From positions 1-10,860 of the forward strand of contig CABUIX010000067.1 of assembly GCA_902491795.1 (NCBI GenBank): a stretch of DNA of 10,860 bases. Direction: 5' to 3'. Origin of the DNA: an uncultured Bacteroidales bacterium. Lineage in GTDB: Bacteria > Bacteroidota > Bacteroidia > Bacteroidales > UBA932. This document shows positions 1 to 7,658 of the stretch, piece by piece. The notes beneath the pieces were generated by a model that had not been told where the DNA came from, made no database searches, and worked only from the letters and a program-made list of their open reading frames with translations. The translations under genes and the position numbers were made by a program. Within the stretch, counting starts at the first letter, position 1. Every line of letters starts with the position of its first letter.

Positions 1-1412
1 AGGATTCGGGCATAATGGGCATCGACGGTGATCTGCTTGTTGGTGGATACGGTTATGTCTCCTTCGGCTCCCGGTCTCAGCTCTTCTCCGGTGGTTACCT
101 CCACCTCAAAATTGTTGATTCCGGTTATGCGCATGTTGTAGATGTAGTTGACGTTGCGCCTCACGTCGTAGTTGTTCACGGCTTCCTGGTCGTTCGGATC
201 GTTTCCGGTTTCTCCAAGGTGAACTATGTAGGTGACGGAACCGAAGACTTCCTCATTGCCTTCGGCCCCTTTTCTCGTATAGGAGAGGTTTCCGGAAATC
301 TCCACGAAGGTGGAGTTCTCCGGGGCGTATTTGAAAGTTCTGCCATGAACGGGCACACGGTTGCTTGCGGGGTCCGACGGGTTAATGGTTTCGTCTGTGT
401 CCCAGGCTTCCCTCATTGCGTAGAGACTGGAGAAATTTCCCTTTTCGGCTACGGTGATTTCCATCTTCGGGACGGGGCGGTTTTCCCTCATGTAGAAGGC
501 GAAAGTGCCCCCTGTGTTGTCACTTTCCGTGACGTCGAATGTCTGGTAGTTGTCGTCGAGCATGCAGGAGTACCCTGTGGATTCGGCATTCGCTTCAAAA
601 GCTGCTGCAGCATCCCAGTCCTCCTGTGTTCCGCTGCCTTTTTCCCTTGGAAACAGGTATGTCACGTTGGGGACCCTGTGTACCCTGTAGGTCATGTCCT
701 CAAAATCCACTGTCCCCGGAACAGCCTCGGCTATCGACACTGTCAGGTTGAACTTGATCTTGGCATCCACTCTCTTTAGCTCGAGATTTACCCCGATCCT
801 TTCGATCTTTCCTTCGTCGTTGATGTTGAGTACGATGCCCTCTTCCTTGGCCACCATCAGGAAGCGTGTCCTGTTGACGTTGCCTGATGTCGTGAATGAT
901 ACGGAAAGATTTTCTATATCCTCTTTTGTCGTGGCTGCCTTGAGTTGCGCCCCGACTGCGTCGGAGTAATTGGCGACTGCATAAAAGGTCAGGGCCTTGC
1001 CGCTGTAGGCGCTCATGTTGGGCGCATTGTCGAAGTATCTCAGGATTGTGCCGCTGGATGCTTCTCCGTCTTCGGTCTGTTTTACCGAATAGGATGTTAT
1101 GACATCATCATATCCTGTAGGAGTGATAGCCGTGCTCGATACCCAATAGCTCTTTCTGTGTATTATGTTTCCGTCCTGGTCTGAAAGCAGGACATATAGG
1201 TTGGTCACGCTGTTCTCCGCAGAAACAGACTGCTCAGTGCGCGTGTCTATGTTGATAGCTTCACCGTAATGCCATCCTATCTCGAAGTCGGAAGGGTCAA
1301 CAAAATCTCCTTCCGGGCCAGGTTGAAGGGCCTCCCTGGTGCAGGCTGCAGCCGCTGCCAGGACAGACACCAGCGTAATGGCTGCAAGTATGTTTCTCTG
1401 GAAGAGTTTCAT
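1..1412 (-). CDS. DUF4906-type fimbrial lipoprotein, probable pilus tip or accessory subunit (C-terminus outside window)
   Basis: The frame runs open from the ATG at 1412 to base 1, giving 470 codons and no stop, so the C-terminal part is missing. The N-terminus is a lipoprotein signal (MKLFQRNILAAITL, then an Ala-rich stretch ending at Cys24, followed by TRE). Residues 50-220 look like a fimbrillin N-terminal beta domain, including the RVDAKIKFNL strand near 214-223. Residues 412-466 match the DUF4906 pattern I remember: NNYDVRRNVNYIYNMRITG, then VEVTTGEELRPGAEGDI and DAHY. DUF4906 proteins are usually large Bacteroidales surface proteins encoded at the end of fimbrial operons. The start lies 7 bases after the stop of the upstream gene, so the two are probably co-transcribed. 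A TR pair at 57-58 is a possible processing site. A tip or adhesin role is inferred from operon position; the family is fairly sure, the function is not. Confidence 0.8.
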   Translation of the reverse strand, partial: MKLFQRNILAAITLVSVLAAAAACTREALQPGPEGDFVDPSDFEIGWHYGEAINIDTRTEQSVSAENSVTNLYVLLSDQDGNIIHRKSYWVSSTAITPTGYDDVITSYSVKQTEDGEASSGTILRYFDNAPNMSAYSGKALTFYAVANYSDAVGAQLKAATTKEDIENLSVSFTTSGNVNRTRFLMVAKEEGIVLNINDEGKIERIGVNLELKRVDAKIKFNLTVSIAEAVPGTVDFEDMTYRVHRVPNVTYLFPREKGSGTQEDWDAAAAFEANAESTGYSCMLDDNYQTFDVTESDNTGGTFAFYMRENRPVPKMEITVAEKGNFSSLYAMREAWDTDETINPSDPASNRVPVHGRTFKYAPENSTFVEISGNLSYTRKGAEGNEEVFGSVTYIVHLGETGNDPNDQEAVNNYDVRRNVNYIYNMRITGINNFEVEVTTGEELRPGAEGDITVSTNKQITVDAHYARI

Positions 1413-1419
1413 GGGTCTG

Positions 1420-2559
1420 TTAACTGAAATCGGGTATGTTCACCGTAACCGTTTCGTCCCAGTCAATGACGGTATATGTGAATGAGTTGTCTTCGTTGTT
1501 GTTGAGGGGACACCATACCCTGATGCATGTGTTCCTCTCGCATGCCGGAAGATAGACTGTAAGTGAATGCGGCGTTTCCTCCCAACCTGCGTACCAGCTG
1601 TAGTAATTTTGGAAATAATCTACCTTCAGGCTGGTATAATTCTCTGTTGGAGTGCCTGCGGTGACTGCACCGGCATTGTTGCCTCCTATGGTATTGGGCA
1701 GGATATAGTATTCGAAAATCTTTGCGAAATTCTTTTCAGAATAGTAATTGGATTTGTCTGCATTTGTCGGGAAAGAGGTATTCTCGAAATAATAGGGGCC
1801 ATCATCACCTGTGAAAGTCACAGGTGTTTCTCCGGTTTGCATATGGTCTGTAGACTCGATGAATGCGCCTGTGCTTCTGACAGGATCCGAAGACTCAAGG
1901 CTGCTTATTCCCCAGTAGTTGTTGCTGCTGTCATTGTCTGAGCGGAACCACACTTCAACCTTGGATACTGCACGGACCACTGAAATGGGTATGGTCTGCC
2001 ATCCTTCTCTGGCCTCAATGTTGAATCTTCTGTTTCCGTATGAAGTGCCGTCGAGATTACTCATGGGTATCTGCCATTCACTCATGATTTGAGGGGCTGA
2101 ATCTGAGTACATGATTTTCCAGCCTCTGATGGCTTCCGGTGTTATCCCAGGAACAGGCTCCTCTCCGATATTGACTTTGTTGCCTTCCTGGTCCTCGAAA
2201 TAGAAACAGTTCGAGTTCGGGTTCAGTATCACGTAGAAATCCATCGCGCCGGACTCAGTAAGGGTGATGGGAAAGATTCCCTCCGCATTTGGCTGGTCGT
2301 CGTACAGATAGCCTGCAAGATATCCCTTTCCTGATGCCGCCTGGGCAAAAACGTAGATGGCGATGTCGTGGACCTCGTTCAAATCCAGGGCCTTGGTGTC
2401 AAGGATTACGGAAACATTGAACTTGCTTTCTTCAGACGTCAGAGCTTCTTTCGTACATGACGTTGTGCCGGCCATGCATGAAAGAACCATGACCGACATC
2501 GTGAACAGCTTTCCGAGTGTCCATTTCAGTACATTGAATATTTGATATGTGCCTTTCAT
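1420..2559 (-). CDS. Fimbrillin-like lipoprotein, possible accessory (Mfa3/FimC-like) pilus subunit
   Basis: This 379-residue protein has an N-terminal hydrophobic signal with two possible lipidation cysteines, Cys28 (VLSC) and Cys35 (TTSC followed by TKE). The second resembles the usual Bacteroidota form more closely. After it comes an alternating hydrophobic strand (KFNVSVILDTKALDL), a fimbrillin-style motif (SVVRAVSKVEVWFRS, about 193-207), and a C-terminal strand pair ending in VIDWDETVTVNIPDF. That ending is common in FimA/Mfa-family beta-sandwich subunits. The ATG lies one base beyond the TGA of the anchor gene, which suggests translational coupling; GGAG sits 8 bases upstream of the ATG. 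Its place between the anchor and the DUF4906 gene resembles that of the accessory genes mfa3/fimC in Porphyromonas gingivalis. The equivalence is by position only, because I could not compare sequences. Exact family membership is uncertain. Confidence 0.72.
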   Translation of the reverse strand: MKGTYQIFNVLKWTLGKLFTMSVMVLSCMAGTTSCTKEALTSEESKFNVSVILDTKALDLNEVHDIAIYVFAQAASGKGYLAGYLYDDQPNAEGIFPITLTESGAMDFYVILNPNSNCFYFEDQEGNKVNIGEEPVPGITPEAIRGWKIMYSDSAPQIMSEWQIPMSNLDGTSYGNRRFNIEAREGWQTIPISVVRAVSKVEVWFRSDNDSSNNYWGISSLESSDPVRSTGAFIESTDHMQTGETPVTFTGDDGPYYFENTSFPTNADKSNYYSEKNFAKIFEYYILPNTIGGNNAGAVTAGTPTENYTSLKVDYFQNYYSWYAGWEETPHSLTVYLPACERNTCIRVWCPLNNNEDNSFTYTVIDWDETVTVNIPDFS

Positions 2560-2560
2560 T

Positions 2561-3496
2561 TCATATCTCCGGGAAAATGATTTCGCTGTTCCATCCGATC
2601 ACTTCTACAGAGAACCCGTGTCCTGATCTCACCAATTGAAGTCTCAGGTGAACCATCTGCTCGTTGCGGTCGTCTATCTTAATGTCAAGTTGTTCCATCA
2701 TGTCTGCAAGCGACCTGTCAAAAATGGTCTCTCCGGTATCGTTGCGGTCAATACGGATCCGGGCTTCCGTGTTGTTGTCAAATCTCGGCATGAGATAGCC
2801 GGTGATGTAGGAATTGTCCCTCTCGGGGTGCATTGCAAGTTCCGGGACATAGTCTGTCACTTCTTCAGAAGCAGTGTTGGAGAAGTCTATTTGAGCCGGG
2901 TGATTTCCGTGTGTAAGTGACACTGTAAAAGCATCGGATTCTCCTTCAAGGGCGGTAATGCCGTCTCCGTAGTCAATCGACGGGTTTCCTATATACGCGA
3001 AATCAAGCAGTTCCACCAGCATCATGATGTATGATGCTTCATAGACAATGGTTTCCTTTACGGGTCTGAGAGTGCGTGGGACAGTGATGTCGGCATCTCC
3101 GAAATAAAGTTCTTCAATGCCGGATGGAATCTTCCCTTCGGCATATTCGGAACTGGTGATGTTGCCCTCGGCAGGATCGATTCGGCTGCCGTCTCCGGCG
3201 TTGCCCCAGCAGACTATCCTGTAGTCTCCCGGTTCAAGCCTGAGTTCGGTGCCTTGTCTCTCCTCAAGCTCAGTTTTCGACAGTTTCAGGGTGTTGTCCA
3301 ATTTGCCTGAGGGCATATCGTAGATAAATATCAGCACTGAATCAATCCTCTGGGGAAAAATGTCTACAATCCCGTTCCCGAAATAGAGAAAATCAATCTC
3401 CACCGGGGTATCGCAATCATCGATGTTTTCCCTTATACAGCTGGCAAGGCAAATGGCGAGGATGACCAGTGCTGATAAGTATCTGCTTATTTTCAT
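2561..3496 (-). CDS. FimB/Mfa2-family fimbrial anchor lipoprotein
   Basis: The 311-residue protein has a textbook lipoprotein signal: MKISRYLSALVILAICLASC, with LASC ending at Cys20. A second cysteine follows eight residues later (Cys28, in IRENIDDC), as is typical of FimB/Mfa2 proteins. The region around 45-60 (RIDSVLIFIYDMPSGKL) and the EPGDYRIVCWGNAGDG segment near 92-107 also fit the family. In P. gingivalis these proteins anchor the pilus to the outer membrane and stop its elongation, thereby setting its length. The gene follows the major subunit gene by 15 bases, the same order as mfa1-mfa2. Unlike its neighbours, I see no TK/TR candidate processing site after the lipid cysteine, which fits a subunit that stays membrane-attached. 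The length is normal for the family. Confidence 0.88.
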   Translation of the reverse strand: MKISRYLSALVILAICLASCIRENIDDCDTPVEIDFLYFGNGIVDIFPQRIDSVLIFIYDMPSGKLDNTLKLSKTELEERQGTELRLEPGDYRIVCWGNAGDGSRIDPAEGNITSSEYAEGKIPSGIEELYFGDADITVPRTLRPVKETIVYEASYIMMLVELLDFAYIGNPSIDYGDGITALEGESDAFTVSLTHGNHPAQIDFSNTASEEVTDYVPELAMHPERDNSYITGYLMPRFDNNTEARIRIDRNDTGETIFDRSLADMMEQLDIKIDDRNEQMVHLRLQLVRSGHGFSVEVIGWNSEIIFPEI

Positions 3497-3511
3497 TTCG
3501 TATTGAATCTG

Positions 3512-5056
3512 CTATTCAAATCCTGGATAAACATTCTCCGTCACGAAAGGAATGACGGTAACTACAACGTGTACATTGAATGAGTCCGTGTTCATGGTGC
3601 TGACTTTGATATTGGTCGGATCCACGATGACCTGCTGCACGCGGTAGATGTAACCCGGCCTGAGAGTCACTTCTGTAGCGAGATCTTGTTCATAGTATTT
3701 CACTACATTGGCGAATCCGATGCCGTCTTCTGAACCATAGGCAATGTCCCATTCGAATAAATCCTCTATTTTCACAAGTTCACTTCCTGAAAGTTCTTCC
3801 CAACTGTCTGTACCTTTCTTGTAGCACGTAAGATCTATGGGATCGGTATCATCCTGTTCCTTGAACTGGAAATGCAGAGAAGGGAACAGGCTTCCTTCCA
3901 AAGCGGTAATGGTTTCTGCGTCGGCCCTTGAAGTGATGTCGTAAGGAACGAAGAAGTTGAAGGGAATGACTTTGTTTGCTCCTCCTTTCTGTCCGTTGAA
4001 GAGCAGCCAGTTGTCTCCGCTTGCGGTCTGATCCGAATATGCCGTTGACACAAGAGCACCGTAGCCGTTTGCAGTATCATAATTGGCATAGCAGAGGTAT
4101 GCATTGAGTTTCTGCTCTGAAGCAAGGGATGTCCACAAGCCTTCAGTAACGGGGCTTGTCTGGGCTTCAAATGTCGGGGTGGCAAAGAGGTCTCCGGCAT
4201 TTGCATCTGTCTGGATGGGGAAGAGGGGAGCTTTACGGTAGACATTTGAAGCGTAGACACCCACGAGGGAAGGCTTGAAATTGCTGTAATCCACTTTGTA
4301 GGTTGCGTCTGCTTCCGTATTTGTCTCGACGATCTCTCCATTGTTGTCTGTCTTGAAATATACTGTTCCCTGTGTCTTTACACCGGCCTGGCTCACTTCG
4401 AGGCGTGAAAGAGCAGGACGTATGGTGATTTCGGCCAGATAGTCGGAACCTCCGTTTTCTCCAACCAGAATTGTTCCTGCTTCAGAAGAAACAGCTTGGA
4501 CAAGAGCCAGGTCCTGGGTCGCTCCGGCATAAATCATCGTGTTCTGTTCATCTGTTGTGTAATCTGTCAGACTGATCAGTTCGTTCAGCTCATTCATGTT
4601 GTGGGTTCCTGAAACAAGTCCGGTTTCTGAGGTTTCAAGTCCTGCGATATCGGGACCGTTGGCGACCACATATACCTTGCTTATACCTTCCATGCCTATG
4701 AAGCGTACACCTTTATTCGGATTGTCACTTTCTGGGTAGAGACCTGCCCAGATTGTTCTGCCGTTCTCGTCACTGGCATCAGCAGAGGCTCTGTAGTAGT
4801 AGACGATGTTGTTATTTGCACTTGTAAAGTACAGATCGAGGGTTTCGAACTCCTTGTATGTTCCATCCCCGACCCACGGTGTTTCTAGTTCCGGGTCAAT
4901 AGTCGTTTTCGTTCCGGCCTGACCAAAATTGAGGCTCAATGCAATGGATTTAAGACCTTCGTCAGGATTTGCGGGTCCCTGCTCCTTTTGGCAGGAAGCC
5001 AGGCTGAATGACGCGGCCAACGCCAATGCAGCATAAATAAAGATTGATTTTTTCAT
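3512..5056 (-). CDS. Major fimbrillin subunit (FimA/Mfa1-like type V pilin)
   Basis: A 514-residue lipoprotein begins MKKSIFIYAALALAASFSLA and is lipidated at Cys22 (LASC, followed by QKE). A longer version using the TTG at 5083 would overlap the upstream stop and place nine polar residues ahead of the signal, so I chose the ATG at 5056. After the cysteine comes an alternating strand (SIALSLNFGQAGTKTTID) with a TK pair at 49-50, then a fimbrillin-like N-terminal domain (GVRFIGMEGISKVYVVANG) and a second domain. The C-terminal strand VVVTVIPFVTENVYPGFE resembles the donor-strand tail of Mfa1-type subunits. It is the largest complete pilin-like gene here and sits directly before the anchor gene, so it is the likely polymerising shaft subunit. 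The 23-base leader before the ATG is AT-rich, as is common for well-translated Bacteroidota genes. Whether it is closer to Mfa1 or FimA cannot be decided by eye. Confidence 0.85.
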   Translation of the reverse strand: MKKSIFIYAALALAASFSLASCQKEQGPANPDEGLKSIALSLNFGQAGTKTTIDPELETPWVGDGTYKEFETLDLYFTSANNNIVYYYRASADASDENGRTIWAGLYPESDNPNKGVRFIGMEGISKVYVVANGPDIAGLETSETGLVSGTHNMNELNELISLTDYTTDEQNTMIYAGATQDLALVQAVSSEAGTILVGENGGSDYLAEITIRPALSRLEVSQAGVKTQGTVYFKTDNNGEIVETNTEADATYKVDYSNFKPSLVGVYASNVYRKAPLFPIQTDANAGDLFATPTFEAQTSPVTEGLWTSLASEQKLNAYLCYANYDTANGYGALVSTAYSDQTASGDNWLLFNGQKGGANKVIPFNFFVPYDITSRADAETITALEGSLFPSLHFQFKEQDDTDPIDLTCYKKGTDSWEELSGSELVKIEDLFEWDIAYGSEDGIGFANVVKYYEQDLATEVTLRPGYIYRVQQVIVDPTNIKVSTMNTDSFNVHVVVTVIPFVTENVYPGFE

Positions 5057-5079
5057 ATGCGTTTTGAATTTATAATTAT

Positions 5080-6563
5080 TCAAAGTTGGTACAGAATTTT
5101 TTCCAGTTCATTAATGTTGTGTGCAGCCTCGGCATTTCCGGCAGCAGCGGATTCTCTGAAGTATTCCGATGCCCCTTCATAGTCCTCTTCCGATGCCAAT
5201 ATGATTCCAAGGGTGTTAAGCAGAAGCGGATCTTTGGTCCCTTCGAGCATGTCGGCAGCTTCCTGGAGCCTGCCTGCATCGTAAAGCGCGATTGCAGCAT
5301 TGTTCAGAGCCGAAATGTCTTTCGGATATGTCTCTGCAGCCTTCATAACCACTTGCAGGTATTCAGGACTGTTCTTGCCGTATAGTGCCGCAGCAGACAT
5401 GAATTCATCTACGCTGAGCACTTCAGGCCTTGTCTGCCACAGAGACTGAGCCTCTTCGGCCGAGAATCTGCGTATTTCGTATTCTATTGAATATTCGGTA
5501 CGTCTCAATGACGGGAGAATGTTTTTCCTCAGGTAGTCATAAAGTTTTGCGTCGCTCTTGAGTTTGCGCTCCGAGGCCTGCCAGTTGTCTTCGCTCAGAC
5601 TGTCACGTATTTCCCGTATGATGCTGTTCCCTGAGATGTTCGGATCGGCTGCAGCCGCAGCGAACAGACCTTCCCAGTTTTCGCTGACACTCTCAGCCCT
5701 GAAAAGGTAGTCAGGAATACGGTCATCTTCTTTTTTTATATATTCTGCAAGACTTCGTACCCTGTTCCAGGCAAGTTCCCGGTTCAGGTCTTCGGGACCG
5801 TCAGGCGATGCATAACCGATGAAGCTTACTGATGTTACCCTGAACATGGTCGTGTCAGAGGCCGTACGAAGCGAAGACATGATTTTCTCCAGAACAGTTT
5901 TGTTGTCCTGCAAGTCCGGAAGTATGTCATATTTGTTGACAATGAACTTGATGTCTGCATTTTCGCGAATTTCCCTGTGCTTCTTGCCGGAGGCTGGAGA
6001 GGGCGTGAACTTCCAGTCGGCGGTATATGGCGGCAGAATGTTGTCGTATTCAAGAGTGTCGCTGTTTTCGGTGCAGCCTGCACAGCCGCTTTCCCTTCCG
6101 TACAGCAGAAACCTTCCTCCGAGCATTGCAGGATCATAGGGGATCTGCGCCAGATATTCAATGTCTCCAGTACCGTTTTTGCTGTCCGGCCTCAAAACGA
6201 GACTACCTTCGGGCCTGTCAATGCCTGACAGCACGGACATCCTGTCAATCGCCTTGGCCCTTATCCGACCGTCTATTATAGGAGGGAAGCTGAAGTCCCG
6301 AGACCCGTCGTATGATTCGATGACAGGAATGAGTTCAACGGAATTCTGTGCGGCAACTTCCGGCAGCATGCCGGAATCAAGAGTGAAGGTCAGCTCCACG
6401 CACCTTCTCACCCCCCGATACCAGCAGAATCTGCCACAATCGTGGCAGTCGGCCGATCCTGCCATCTGACGTCGTCCGGCAACAATGTCTGTGCTCCGGT
6501 ACCCTGGCATATGAGGCAGGATGACAGAATGACTGAAAATATGTCAAGAGAAAGCTTTTTCAT
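5080..6563 (-). CDS. DUF3868 / OmpA-like / TPR protein of the fimbrial operon (frameshifted near the N-terminus)
   Basis: The start most consistent with export is the ATG at 6563, 10 bases after the previous stop. It gives MKKLSLDIFSVILSSCLICQ, a signal peptide ending near GTGAQ. That frame hits a stop right after a G6 run (6411-6416), while the rest of the protein continues in another frame. One extra G would join them into 494 residues. The joined protein has a DUF3868-like N-terminal region (FTLDSG, SVELIPVIES, IIDGRIRAKAIDR), a CAGC motif near 161-164, and an OmpA-like segment near 246-276 (SFIGYASPDG, then NRELAWNRVRSLAEYI). A TPR-like helical tail from about 400 to the end includes ALNNAAIALYDAGRLQEAADML. 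Without correction the usable frame starts only at the ATG at 6510, giving 476 residues with no signal peptide and a Cys-rich, unnatural beginning (CHDCGRFCWYRG). DUF3868 genes recur in Bacteroidales fimbrial operons. A periplasmic or outer-membrane scaffolding role is inferred. Confidence 0.82.
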
Positions 6564-6573
6564 CGTTGTCAGA

Positions 6574-7158
6574 TTAAAATATCATGAATACAATGCTCAG
6601 CGACAACTTGGTGATGGACAGGTTGTTGGAGCACCCTTCACCGACCAGGGCTCCACATTTTATGCACTCGTACTGTTCGTATTTTGTGCCGACATATCCG
6701 GCTCCGATTTCTGCTTCAATGCTCCAGCGCGGTGACAATATCCACTGATATCCATAGCCGATGCCTGCACCATACATCCATCCCTCGTAACGATAATCCT
6801 TGAGGGCGCTTGCCATGCTGAAGGGGAAATAGGGGTTGGCCATATTGAACTCGCCACCCAGAAGATGTGCTGCTAGAAAATGTCCGTTGAATGCTTCGCA
6901 GAGCCAGAACCTTGCCTCCGGCTGAACCATCCATTGTTTTTGTTTCCGATATTCCGGGAAATTCCAAGGATTGTAGTTGCCTGAAATGTCAACAGTCCAC
7001 TTCGGCGAAAGAGCCGTTTCCAATCCGAGATTGACGGTCGCCGTTGCGTCGGAGAGCACATTAGTCTTGACTGCAAGCTTTTGGGCATGCAGTGACGTGA
7101 AGGACAAGGCAGACACAACCAAAACAATGGCGAATCTGGTTAGTATTCGCTGCATCAT
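6574..7158 (-). CDS. DUF3575 outer-membrane protein, first gene of the fimbrial operon
   Basis: This 194-residue protein has a type I signal peptide (MMQRILTRFAIVLVVSALSF, then TSLHAQ). It continues with the DUF3575 hallmarks: LAVKTNVLSDATATVNLGLE, SGNYNPWNF, VQPEARFWLCEAFNGHFLAA and HLLGGEFNMA. Many alternating aromatic/hydrophobic strands (GWMYGAGIGYGYQWILSPRW, IEAEIGAGYVGT) and a C-terminal phenylalanine suggest a small outer-membrane beta-barrel. DUF3575 genes commonly open Bacteroidales fimbrillin clusters just ahead of a DUF3868 gene, exactly as here, but their biochemical role is not established as far as I know. Two ATG codons occur in tandem (7158 and 7155) and either could be used. 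A TATATTTG element about 57 bases upstream is the likely promoter for the whole operon. A CxxC (ECIKCG) near the C-terminus lies in a probable loop. Confidence 0.85.
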   Translation of the reverse strand: MMQRILTRFAIVLVVSALSFTSLHAQKLAVKTNVLSDATATVNLGLETALSPKWTVDISGNYNPWNFPEYRKQKQWMVQPEARFWLCEAFNGHFLAAHLLGGEFNMANPYFPFSMASALKDYRYEGWMYGAGIGYGYQWILSPRWSIEAEIGAGYVGTKYEQYECIKCGALVGEGCSNNLSITKLSLSIVFMIF

Positions 7159-7214
7159 TGATTGATGATGATGTTACAGTAAGTTTAATGTTAATTAGTC
7201 ATGCCTTGCCGATG

Positions 7215-7222
7215 CAAATATA
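7215..7222 (-). promoter_or_regulatory. Bacteroidota -7 promoter element (TATATTTG) for the fimbrial operon
   Basis: On the minus strand this reads TATATTTG, a perfect match to the Bacteroidota -7 consensus TAnnTTTG, within an AT-rich gap. It would place transcription start near 7208, leaving a leader of about 50 bases before the DUF3575 ATG. The matching -33 element is weak: about 19-20 bases upstream I see only GTTAA rather than TTTG. Flanking inverted repeats that would make this an invertible switch were not found. Confidence 0.5.
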
Positions 7223-7267
7223 CAAAAAATAATTTGGAATATTTAACAGTTGAGTAAAATTTGGATG

Positions 7268-7591
7268 TCAGGACAACTCGACCTCAATGCCGACGTACTC
7301 CGGAAGGTAGGAAGAGGGGACCCGATATTTTTCCGACGTCCACCTGTCACCCTTGTGCAGGGTGATGCTTTGGGATCTGTAACTCAGTGTCACTGAATCT
7401 TTTTCAACATTTTCGACGGTGACTTTTCCGAGATTTTCACGGATGTATTCGTTTTCGAACCGGACTGCGAGATCCATTCCGGCAGCCAGATCCCTGAATG
7501 GAGTTGACTTTGCAGGGAAGCGTGTCATGTGCCCCAGGGCAATTTCCCTGGTTTCGCTCATGTACCAGAGATAGAGAACAGATTCTTCCAT
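7268..7591 (-). CDS. Unrecognised 107-residue protein
   Basis: I do not recognise this family. The ATG at 7591 gives MEESVLYLWYMSETREIALG and ends in a run of probable beta strands (KVTVENVEKDSVTLSYRSQS, ITLHKGDRW, YVGIEVELS). There is no signal peptide or membrane segment, so it is probably cytoplasmic; the only extended hydrophobic stretch is VLYLWYM at the start. A second ATG at 7561 (MSETREIALGHM) would also be possible. The start at 7591 fits better with a promoter whose predicted start site lies about 20 bases upstream. The same frame stays open upstream through the protease gene, but that is a shadow of the other gene. It lies 67 bases downstream of the metalloprotease on the same strand, so it could be both co-transcribed and independently expressed. 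No clear terminator is visible after its stop, before the fimbrial promoter region. Confidence 0.6.
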   Translation of the reverse strand: MEESVLYLWYMSETREIALGHMTRFPAKSTPFRDLAAGMDLAVRFENEYIRENLGKVTVENVEKDSVTLSYRSQSITLHKGDRWTSEKYRVPSSYLPEYVGIEVELS

Positions 7592-7616
7592 AGAGACAGG
7601 ATTTAAGCAGCAATAG

Positions 7617-7647
7617 CAAATATATGAAAATAATCGATATATGCAAT
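7617..7647 (-). promoter_or_regulatory. Bacteroidota promoter for the 107-residue gene
   Basis: On the minus strand the site reads ATTG (7647-7644), 19 bases of spacer, then TATATTTG (7624-7617). The -7 element matches TAnnTTTG perfectly and ATTG is one base from the -33 consensus TTTG. Spacing is as expected. The predicted start site is near 7610, about 20 bases before the ATG at 7591, which helps choose that start. Confidence 0.6.
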
Positions 7648-7658
7648 TGCTGCGGCCG

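Noticed and set aside
15..779. Long plus-strand open frame (254 codons) near the left edge
   Set aside because: It lies wholly antisense to the DUF4906 gene, whose minus-strand frame has a lipoprotein signal and recognisable family motifs. The plus-strand product is low-complexity (Val/Gly-rich) with no family features.
5057..5083. TTG at 5083 as start of the major fimbrillin
   Set aside because: It would overlap the upstream stop and put nine polar residues before the signal peptide. The ATG at 5056 gives a standard lipoprotein signal.
7156..7175. ATG/TGA trinucleotide-like repeat at the start of the DUF3575 gene
   Set aside because: Only about four short repeat units. It is too brief to be a convincing slippage locus and lies mostly in the untranslated leader.
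7159..7266. Possible invertible promoter controlling the fimbrial operon
   Set aside because: Bacteroidales often use invertible promoters for surface genes, so I looked for flanking inverted repeats. Only short AT-rich matches (such as TTAATGTTAA) are present, with no paired recombination sites.
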